Origin: Orientallactaga sibirica
Lineage: Eukaryota; Chordata; Mammalia; Rodentia; Dipodidae
Direction: 5' to 3'
Length of the DNA stretch: 64,000 nucleotides
NCBI GenBank assembly: GCA_036365145.1
Contig: JAEOAD010002279.1
Location: 4,335,001 to 4,399,000 of the forward strand
Below, in pieces: positions 39,171 through 50,658 of this stretch (the stretch's first letter is position 1; each line of letters starts with the position of its first letter). A program made the position numbers and the translations under genes. The notes under the pieces are model-generated. The model did no database searches and was not told where the DNA came from. It saw nothing but the letters and a program-made list of their open reading frames with translations.

Positions 39171-42100
39171 AAAACTCAGTGGCCAGGGAACACCTCAGAA
39201 GAGACAAAGTTAATTCTGTGCCTTGATAATGACTCAAGGAGACAGGACTAGCACCAAAAAAAAAAAAAAAAAAAAAGAGAGAGAGAGAGAGAGAGAAGAG
39301 GAGGAAATCCTGAAATAGTATGGCACAATTTGAGGACGATGACAAATACATAATCATCAAGAGATGTTCATGCAGGAATCCTCAGAACCTGTGACTGTAT
39401 TACCTTGTATGGCAAAAGGGATGCTGCAAACATGATTAAGGATAAGAGGCTGGAGAGATGGCTCAGCAGTTAAGGTGCTTGTCCATGAAGCCCAAGGACC
39501 CATGTTTGATTCTCCATGTCCCACGTGAGCCAGATGCACAAAGGTGAGGCAAGTGCACAAGGCTGCACATGCACACAAGTGGCACACGCGTGTGGAGTCC
39601 ACTGTGGTGGCTAGAGGCCCTGGTACGCCAATTTTCTGTCTCTCACTCTCATCAAAAAGAAAAAGAAAGAGGGCTGGAGAGATGGCTTAGTGGTTAAGGC
39701 GCTTGCCTGCACAGCCAAAGGACCCAGGTTCTATTCCCCAGAACCCATGTAAGCCAGATGCACAAGGGGCACATGTGTCTGGAGTTCGTTTGCAGTGGCT
39801 GGAGGCCCTGGCGTGCCCATTCTCTCTCTCTGCTTGTTTCTCTCTCTCAAATAAATAAATTAATTTTTTAAAAAAATATATATATATTTAAAAAGTAGAG
39901 AATGACTGTCTCTCAAATAAATAAATAAATCACATATGTGTGTGTGTATAATTTTTTTTTAAGCAAAGTGGAGAAGGAGGCAGAAGGGAGGGTCAGAGAA
40001 ATGAGATGTGAGGAGGATTCACTTTACCATTGCTAATTTTAAAGGTGGAAAAAGGGGCTGGAGGGATGGCTTAGCGGTTAAGGTGTTTGCCTGCAAAGCC
40101 AAATGATCCAGGTTCGATTCTCCAGGACCCACGTATGCTAGATGCACAAGGGGGCGCATCCGTCTGGAGTTCGTTTGCAGTGGCTGGAGGCCCTGGCATG
40201 CCCATTTTGTCTCTCTCTTTCTCTCTCCCTCTTTCTCTGTCAAATAAATAAATAAAAATAAAATAAAATAATTAGAAGTGGAGAAAGGGGACCACAGGCC
40301 AAAGAAAGTAGCAAACTGGGGCTGGAGAGATGGCTTAGCGGTTAAGGCGTTTGCCTGCAAAGTCAAAGGATCCGGGTTTGATTCCCCAGGACCTCAGGGT
40401 GGCCTCAAACTCATGGCGATTCCTTCTACCTCTCCCTCTCTCTCTCTAATAAATAAATAAAATATATTTAGGGAAAAAAAGTACTCTATTGCCCCTGAAC
40501 ATCCAGAACACACCGTGCCCCTGGTAACACCCGCGGTTTAGCTTTTCCATGTTTCTTGGGTTTCAAGAGTTGGCACGACGCTTCACACACCATATTCACA
40601 GTGTCTCTCGTTGTCGTCTGGTTGTGTGACTTATGCTAAAGTCACTTTAAACTCTTCAAGCTCCGATTTTTCCCATTTGCAAAACAGAGACGACCATCAG
40701 GACGGCTTTACGGAATGATTACCATGGGTCAGCTGGACACACACACACACACACACACACGTGCGCGCGCGACAGCCCTTCGCCAACGTTAAGAGGCGGT
40801 TCACTTTGCTAATCACGCCTGTGTGAAAGGAAGGGTCTCTGCCATCAGGTCCGTGTGACTGGCATAGGGCTTCCCCCATGGGCAGCCCTGCGCAGAGGCA
40901 CGTGCCCGCTCACCAGGACTAACCCTTAGCTGTTTGCTCAGCATCCCCTGCTCTCTGCCATCAGGTCCGTGTGACTGGCATAGGGCTTCCCCCATGGGCA
41001 GCCCTGCACAGAGGCACGTGCCCGCTCACCAGGACTAACCCTTAGCTGTTTGCTCGGAGTCCCCTGCTCTCTGCCATCAGGTCCGTGTGACTGGCATAGG
41101 ACTTTCCCCATGGGCAGCCCTGCGCAGAGGCACGTGCTCGCTCACCAGGCCTAACCCTTAGCTGTTTGTTCGGCGTCCCCTGCTCTCTTCTCTACGGTAA
41201 AGAATCTACTCACAGAGGCTCCACAAACTGCCCAGTCCCAAGGCTTTTGCCCAGCTGGCTCTCAACCTCCTGACCACCTGGGAGCCTTGGACCCCTGTGC
41301 CTCTGAAGACCTCTGCCCCCAGGCCTACAGCTCACTGCCCGCCCTGCCGAACTCAGCTCTAACCACTCGTCCTCTCTACGGTCTCCTGCGGCTCCTCTTC
41401 CCATATGCTCACCACAGACTTTCTCCCAGGCTTGACTCTTCAGCCCCCTTACTCTTTCCTTTTACTGGGAGCATTCATTCTTTTAGGTTATTTTACTTTA
41501 TTTTTATATTTTATTCTTATTTATTTGCTTATTTATTAGACAGAAAGAAAGAAGGAGGGAGGGAGAGAGAGAGAATGGGTGCACCAGGTCCTCCAGCTGC
41601 TGTAAAGCTAACTCCAGATGCATGTGCCCCTTGTGCATCTGGATTACGTGGGTCCTGAGGAATCGAACTGTGGTCCTTTGGCTTTGCAGGAAAGTGCATT
41701 AACCGCTAAGCCATTTCCTCAGCCACACAAATATGTTTTTCTAATTTGAAGTTCTTGTCTGAGCCTCAATTCCCACACCTTCAATTTCCTGCTGGACAGT
41801 TCCACAGAAGAGTTTATGTGAGAGCAAAATGCTAAGGAAATTGACAAAAACAGGAAAAAATAAATAAAAATAATAAATAATAAAAATAATTTTAAAATAG
41901 AAAGAAATAGGACAAACTCCACTTAAGAAAGCACTGAGCCAGGCATGGTGGTGCACGCCTTTAATCCTAGCATTCGGGAGGCAGAGGTCGGAGGATCTCT
42001 GAGTTCAAGGCCACCCTGAAACTACACAGTGAGTTCCAGGTCAGCCTGAGCTAGAGTGAGACCCTACCTCAAAAAAACGAAAAAAGAAAGAAAAGAAAAG

Positions 42101-42554
42101 CACTAAATTCTGATTTAAAAGAGAAGTTTGAGCAGATGGCAGAGGCCATGGAGAAGGGCCAATAAAATAAAAGCACATAAGCTGGGCGTGGTGGCGCACG
42201 CCTTTAATCCCAGCACTCGGGAGGCAGAGGTAGGAGGATCGCCGTGAGTTGAGAGGCCACCTTGAAACCACATAGTGAATTCCAGGTCAGCCTGAGCTAG
42301 AGTGAGACCCTACCTCGAAAAACCAAAATAGAGGCTGGAGAGATGGCTTAGTGGTTAAGGCATTTGCCTGCAAAGCCAAAGGACCTTGATTCGATTCTCC
42401 AGGACCTAAGCCAGATGCACAAGGTGGTGCATGCGTCTGGAGTTCGTTTGCTATGGCTGGAGGCCTAGTGACTCTTCAAGCTCCGATTTTTCCCATTTGC
42501 AAAACAGAGACGACCATCAGGACGGCTTTACGGAATGATTACCATGGGTCAGCT

Positions 42555-42600
<46 letters not shown>

Positions 42601-45600
42601 GCGCGACAGCCCTTCGACAACGTTAAGAGGCGGTTCACTTTGCTAATCACGCCTGTGTGAAAGGAAGGGTCTCTGCCATCAGGTCCGTGTGACTGGCATA
42701 GGGCTTCCCCCATGGGCAGCCCTGCGCAGAGGCACGTGCCCGCTCACCAGGACTAACCCTTAGCTGTTTGCTCAGCATCCCCTGCTCTCTGCCATCAGGT
42801 CCGTGTGACTGGCATAGGACTTCCCCCATGGGCAGCCCTGCACAGAGGCACGTGCCCGCTCACCAGGACTAACCCTTAGCTGTTTGCTCGGAGTCCCCTG
42901 CTCTCTGCCATCAGGTCCGTGTGACTGGCATAGGACTTTCCTATTGGCAGCCCTGCGCAGAGGCACGTGCTCGCTCACCAGGCCTAACCCTTAGCTGTTT
43001 GTTCGGCGTCCCCTGCTCTCTTCTCTACGGTAAAGAATCTACTCACAGAGGCTCCACAAACTGCCCAGTCCCAAGGCTTTTGCCCAGCTGGCTCTCAACC
43101 TCCCTGACCACCTGGGAGCCTTGGACCCCTGTGCCTCTGAAGACCTCTGCCCCCAGGCCTACAGCTCACTGCCCGCCCTGCCGAACTCAGCTCTAACCAC
43201 TCGGCCTCTCTACGGTCTCCTGCGGCTCCTCTTCCCATATGCTCACCACAGACTTTCTCCCAGGCTTGACTCTTCAGCCCCCTTACTCTTTCCTTTTACT
43301 GGGAGCATTCATTCTTTTAGGTTATTTTACTTTATTTTTTATATTTTATTCTTATTTATTTGCTTATTTATTAGACAGAAAGAAAGAAGGAGGGAGGGAG
43401 AGAGAGGGAATGGGTGCACCAGGTCCTCCAGCTGCTGCAAACGAACTCCAGATGCATGTGCCCCCTTGTGCATCTGGATTACGTGGGTCCTGAGGAATCG
43501 AACTGTGGTCCTTTGGCTTTGCAGGAAAGTGCATTAACCGCTAAGCCATTTCCTCAGCCACACAAATATGTTTTTCTAATTTGAAGTTCTTGTCTGAGCC
43601 TCAATTCCCACACCTTCAATTTCCTGCTGGACAGTTCCACAGAAGAGTTTATGTGAGAGCAAAATGCTAAGGAAATTGACAAAAACAGGAAAAAATAAAT
43701 AAAAATAATAAATAATAAAAATAATTTTAAAATAGAAAGAATAGGACAAACTCCACTTAAGAAAGCACTGAGCCAGGCATGGTGGTGCACGCCTTTAATC
43801 CTAGCATTCGGGAGGCAGAGGTCGGAGGATCTCTGAGTTCAAGGCCACCTTGAAACTACACAGTGAGTTCCAGGTCAGCCTGAGCTAGAGTGAGACCCTA
43901 CCTCAAAAAACGAAAAAAAGAAAGAAAAGAAAAGCACTAAATTCTGATTTAAAAGAGAGAAGTTTGAGCAGATGGCAGAGGCCATGGAGAAGGGCCAATA
44001 AAATAAAAGCACATAAGCTGGGCGTGGTGGCGCACGCCTTTAATCCCAGCACTCGGGAGGCAGAGGTAGGAGGATCGCCGTGAGTTCGAGGCCACCTTGA
44101 AACCACATAGTGAATTCCAGGTCAGCCTGAGCTAGAGTGAGACCCTACCTCGAAAAACCAAAATAGAGGCTGGAGAGATGGCTTAGTGGTTAAGGCATTT
44201 GCCTGCAAAGCCAAAGGACCTTGATTCGATTCTCCAGGACCCACGTAAGCCAGATGCACAAGGTGGTGCATGCGTCTGGAGTTCGTTTGCTATGGCTGGA
44301 GGCCCTAGTGTGCCCATTCTCTCTCTCTCTCTCTAATAAGTGAAATAAATGAATAAATCTTTTAAAAAGTCCAACTGGGCGGGGGGGCTGGAGAGATGGC
44401 TTAGCATTTAAGGTGTTTACTTGCAAAGCCAAAGGATCCTGGTTCGATTCTCCAGGACCCACGTAAGCCAGATGCACAAGGGGCGCTTGCATCTGAAGTT
44501 CGTTTGCAATGGCTGGAGGCCCTGGCATGCCCGTTCTCTATCTGCCTCTCTACCTGTCCCCATCAGTGTCCTCTACCAGTTCCCAGGAAGGGAAGTACTA
44601 TCCTAAGAGCTGACAGGATACCAACAGCAATGCTGTTGAGACATTGACTATGGCCCACAGGTAGGGTGGGAAAGTCAACCCTGGTTCTGACACACTGGAG
44701 CGGGATCCTTGAGAGCTGTTCTAGAGGATCCTTCCCCCGACAGAGGAAATAAAGAGGAAGCCAGGCTGGGGAGATGGCTCAGTGGTTAAAGGGCACTTGC
44801 TTGCAAAGCCTGCAGCCTGGGTTTTAATCTCCAGTACCCACATCAAGCCAGATGCACAACACGGTCCATAAGACTAGAGTTTGTGTGCAGTGGTAAGAGG
44901 GCCCGGTGTGCCCATGGGTATATGCATACCTTTCTAAGGAAATTATAAAAAATAAACAGAGGGAGCTGAAGAGATGGCTTAGCGCTTAAGCACTTGCCTG
45001 TGATGCCTAAGGACCCCGGTTCAAGGCTTGATTCCTCAGTACCCATGTAAGCCAGATGCACAAGGTGGCGCATGCATCTGGAGTTCGTTTGCAGTGGCTG
45101 GAGGCCCTGGTGAGTCCATTCTCTCTCTCTCTCTCTATCCATTGCTCTCAAATAAATAAATAAAAACAAAAACAGAAATAAATAAAGAGAGGGGAGTTTC
45201 TCCAGTTTAGCTCCACAAAATTCCTACAGACCAGGCTGGAGAGATGGCTCTGTGATGGTTAAGGCACTCAGTACCCACATAAGCCAGATGCACAAGGTGG
45301 CGCATGCATCTGGAATTCGTTTGCAGTGGCTTGAGGCCCTGGTGAGTCCATTCTCTCTCTCTCTCATTCTGCCTCTTTCTCTCTTTGTCCATCGCTCTCA
45401 AATAAATAAATAAAAACAAAAATAGAAATAAATAAATAAATAGAGGGGAGTTTCTCCAGTTTAGCTCCACAAAATTCCTACAGACCAGGCTGGAGAGATG
45501 GCTCTATGATGGTTAAGGCACTTGCAGGCAAAACCTAATGACCCGAGTTTGATTCCTCAGTACCCATGTAAAGCCAGATGCACAAAAGGGGTACGTGCAT

Positions 45601-47766
45601 CTGGAGTTCAACTGCAATGGCTAGAGGCCCCGATGTACCCATTCTGTGTGTGTGTATGTGTTTGCAAATAAATAAATATTTTTTAAAACCCTAGACCAAA
45701 ACCAGTGATCTCACAGCTAAAAATCAACAAGAACCACAAGAGTCGGCAGAAACGATAGGTATGCATCTCTAAGCAGGGGCAGGGGAGATAGCTTAGTGGT
45801 TAAAGTTGTTTCCTTGCAAAGCCTGTGGGCCTGGGTAATTTATCAGCACAGGTATTCATTTGCAGGGGCACAAGACTATGGCATGTCCTCCCATACGTTC
45901 AAATAAATAAATTTTATTTTTATTTATTTTATTTTATTTATTTATTTTTTTGGTTTTTCCAGGTAGGGTCTCACTCTGGCCCAGGCTGACCTGGAATTCA
46001 CTATGTAGTCTCAGGGTGATCCTCCTACCTCTGCCTCCCGAGTGCTGAGATTAAAGGCATGCTTTACCACCTCTGGCTAAATAAATAAATTTAAAAAATA
46101 AATCTTCAAGCACCACAAATATCAGAACAGTTAACTGTAGGCTACAGAAGAACTCTATAGAAAATGTTTCAAGCAATAAAAGGCATTATTTCAGGAATGT
46201 GCAAATCCCACAGACCAGAGTCAGACCTAGAGGAGGGAAACCTACAAAAATGACAACTCTTTACAATGAAGAACAAGGGCTGGAGAGAGAGCTTAGTGAT
46301 TAAGGTGCTTGCCGGCTTCCCAGAACCTACATAAGCCAGGTGCCCAAGGAGGCATGAGTGCATGGATAGCCCATGAGCACAAGGCGGCACACGCATCTGG
46401 AGTTTGCAGTGGCTAAGGCTCTGGTGCGCCAATTCTCTCTCTCTCTCTCTCTTGCTCTCTTATAAACAGAAAAATGAAGGGGCTGGAGAGATGGCTTAGT
46501 GGTGAAGGTGCCTACCTGTGAAGCTTAAGAATGCCTGTTCGAATCTCCAGGTCCCACGTTTAGCCAGATGCAAAAAGTTATGCAAACATGCAATGTTGCA
46601 CATGCACACAAAGGGGAGTATGCATCTAGAGTTTGTTAACAGGGCTGAGAGGCCCTGGCACACCCATTCTCTCTGCCTCTCCCCCCTTCCTCCCGACTGT
46701 TTCTCTGTCCCTCTCTCAAATTAAAAAAAAAAAAGAACAAAATGAATGAATTACATAGATTAGACTCAGTAGAAGAGAGAATTTGTAGGTTGGAAGATTT
46801 ATATCTGAAGAAATTAGCTAGAATGATGACTGACAAGGAGATAAAGAATATGACAGCAGGATGGAGAGATGGCTTAGTGGTTAAGGCATTTGCTTGCAAA
46901 GCCAAAGGACCTCGGTTCAATTCCCTGGGACCCACATAAGCCAGATGCACAAGGTGACTCATGCATCTGGAGTTCGTTTGCAGGGGCTAGAGGCTCTGGT
47001 GTACCCATTCTCTCTCTCTCTCTCTCTCAAATAAATAAATAAATAATAAACAAAATATTTTTTAAAAGAATATGACAGCAACCGGAAGCATATAGAAAAC
47101 AGAAGATTCACCACAATTCCAACAATAGAATCTCAGGAAGGAATGGGGGGAGGGGAATGAGAGGTACTTTTAAAGAGGTAACGGCTGGGCTGGAGAGATG
47201 GCTTAGTGGTTAAGGTGCATGCCTGCGAAGCCTAAGGACCCTGGCTCGATTCTCCAGGTCCCATGTAAGCCAGATGCACGTGGTGGCACATGCGTCTGGA
47301 GATTGTTTGCAGTGGGTAGAGGCCCTGGCACGCCCATTCTCACTCTTTCTCTCTCTTTCGCTTTCCCTCTCTCTGTCTCTAATAAATAAATAAATAAAAA
47401 TGAAAAATAAAACTATAAAGAAATAACAGCTGTAAATGTTCAACAAATGAATATGAATCTGCAGGCCTGTAAAATACAGTTAGGACAATAAAAAGAAACA
47501 CATAGTGTGGTAGCCAGAATACAGGTCAGCTCCTGGTGAGTCTCCTCTGCTGATATCCACACCTTGTAAAATTGCCTTTCCAAGTGCGCCAAAACCAAGC
47601 AGTTCTGAACGGCTTACAAAAAGCCTCCTCCGCCGGGCGTGGTGGCGCACGCCTTTAATCCCAGCACTCGGGAGGCAGAGGTAGGAAGATCGCTTTGAGT
47701 TCGAGGCCACCCTGAGACTACATGGTTAATTCCAGGTCAGCCTGGATCAGAGTGAGACCCTACCTC

Positions 47767-47804
<38 letters not shown>

Positions 47805-50583
47805 CCTCCTCCATCTGGTCCAGGCTGTCTCTGCAGCCACACTTCTTGCCACTCTCCCTCCGGCATATTACATTCCAAACACATCTAACCACCTTGAGTT
47901 TCTGGACTATGAACATGTCCTCTACCACCTACTGCCGTGCGCATTCTATGACCTCTTCTCTACTCCCAACACTTATATACACTTGGCTAACTTCTCCCTG
48001 TCACTGGAGCACTGTATCACCCCGTATGACTAAGCCTTATTAAACTGTCTTTCCATAAGACCTCGTGGCCCAAAAGAAAGTCTTCTTCATTATTAGGACA
48101 GCACAAAGAAGAGAGTCAAGGTTGGGGAGATGGCTTAGCAGTTAAGGCACTTACCTGCAAAGCCAAAGGACCCAGGTTCAATTCCCAGGACCCACGTAAG
48201 CCAGATGCACAAGGGGGCACACGCATCTAGAGTTCATCTGCAGAGGCTGGAGACCCTGACATGCCCATTCTCTCTCTCTCTCCCTTTCTCTGCTTATTTC
48301 TCTCTCTCTCAAATAAATAAATAAAAACAAAATATTTTAAAATAAAAAGAGGAGCATCAATAAATATCTGTCCCTAACAACCTTCAAGACAGGGACAAAG
48401 AGGAATGTAAAGACTGGATAATATGGGGGCTGAAGGGATGGCTTAGCAGTTAAGGCGTTTGCCTGCCAAGCCTAAGGACCCAGGTTCAATTCCCCAGGAC
48501 TGATGTAAGCCAGATGCACATGGTGGTGCATGCATCTGGAGTTCATTTGCAGTGGCTGGAGGCCCTGATGTGCCCATTTTCTTCCCCCTCCCCCTTCTCT
48601 AATAAATAAAAAATAAATATATTTTTTATAAAAGATTAGAGAGGGCTGGAGAGATGGCTTAATGGTTAAGGCGCTTGCCAGCAAAGCCAAAGGACCCAGG
48701 TCCGATTCCCCAGGACCCACGTAAGCCAGATGCACAAGGTGGCCCATGCATCTTGGAGTTTGTTTGCAGTGTGGCTAGAGGCCCTGACGTGCCTGTTCTC
48801 ACACTCACTCTTTATCCCTCCCTCTCTCTCTCAAATAAATAAATATTTTAAAAGATTGAAGAAGCCGGGTGTGGTGGTGCATGCCTTTAATCCCAGCACT
48901 GGGGAGGCAGAGGTAGGAGGATCACCATGAGTTCAAGGCCACCTGAGACTACATAGTGAATTCCAGGTCAGCCTGGACTAGAGTGAGAACCCTACCTTGA
49001 AAAACAAAAAAAAAAAAAAAAAAAAAAAAAAAGATTGAAGAGGGCTGGAGGGATGGTTTAGCAGTTAAGGTGTTTGCCTGCAAAGCCAAAGGACCCCGGT
49101 TTGATTCCCCATTAGCCAGAAGCACAAGGGGGTGCACATGTCTGCAGTTCATTTGCAGTGGCTGGAGGCCCTGGCACACCCTCTCTCTCTCTCTCTCTCC
49201 CTCTTTCTGTCTTAAAAAAAAAAAAAGATTGACACTGCAAGCTTTACATTTGGCCAGCCAGGCCAAATGAGCCAATGGGTGCAATAGTGGCATGACTGTT
49301 ATGGGGGAAACCCGCTCCATGGGAGGGAATACATCCCTGATACTGAAAACATACAACAGGGGTATTCATGAGCCCTAAGGGTGTGATGTCTCCAGCTGGT
49401 GTCTCTCTAAATGTATATACTATGCTCACCAAACTGCCCAGTAAGCACTTCTCTTAATGTCCACACCCATATATTAATGCTACTCTCTCTTTTGGTTAGA
49501 GAAGCTTTTCTTTTCAGATGGTGGTGACCTTGGGATAACTCAGAAGGCACCATGGTGCTGAGAAGAAGTGACAGAGACGTGCTCAGCACTGAGACATCTC
49601 AAACCTACCTTCTAGGCTCAGGGTCCATTGCAGAAGAGGGGGCGGAAAGAATGTAAGAGCCAAAGGAAGAGCAGGACTCCTTAAAACGTGCTCCTCCAGA
49701 CACAAAATAGCTGGATATCAATGACCTCACAGTGCCTGACACTACCTACACAAGACCATCATAATAGGAGGAAAAGATGATGACATCAAAATAAAAGAGA
49801 CTGACTGAGAGGGGGAGGGGATATGATGGAGAGTGGAGTTTCAAAGGGGAAAGTGGGGGGAGGGAGGGAAGTACCATGGGATATTGTCTATAATTAAAGA
49901 AGTTGTCAATAAAAATAAAAATTTTAAATAAAAAAAAAACTATTGGAGAATATGAACATCCCCAGGTAATGACCCCAGTGAAATCTACGGCTCGTATCTG
50001 ATCCAAGAGCAAGAAACCCCTGTAATTTCAAATACTCTCAAGTTTAGGGAAGGCATAAGTCCAGGTTCAAATGCTGAATCATTTCCAGCTCCTCCTGAGT
50101 GCACCCTATTGGAGTTTTACTATGATTCTTGAGCTGTAATTTCTGAACATTGGACACACCCATTCTTAAAAACACTCCCAAGTGTGCTCAAAGGTCAGGC
50201 AGAAATGATTTTAAAGATATTTTATTTATTTGTTTGAGAGAGAGGAAGAGGCAGACAGAGAAACAGACAGAGAGAGAGAGAGAGAAAGAGAGAAAGAGAG
50301 AGAATGGGCGCGCCAGGGCCTCCAGCCACTGCAAACGAACTCCAGATGCATGGGCCCCCTTGTGCATCTGGCTTACGTGGGTCCTGGAGAATAGAACCGG
50401 GATCCTTTGGCCTTGCAGGCAAAAGCCTTAACTGCTAAGCCATCTCTCCAGCCCCTAGAAATGATTTTAAAAGCTATCCCCTGTTCTGCATGTGTAGGAA
50501 AATTCTAGCTTATTTCGTTGAGATTTAAGATAGGATCATATATAATATTTGTGGTATGTGCCTGAATAGGAACAGAGACATAC

Positions 50584-50658
<75 letters not shown>

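Noticed and set aside
38537..39226. The longest open frame in the window, 229 codons on plus
   Set aside because: It crosses (GA)n tracts and a degenerate MT-type LTR and ends in A-rich sequence. There is no recognisable domain.
40837..41190. Regular direct repeats as a CRISPR array
   Set aside because: Units of 116 bp abut with no spacers, and the genome is mammalian.
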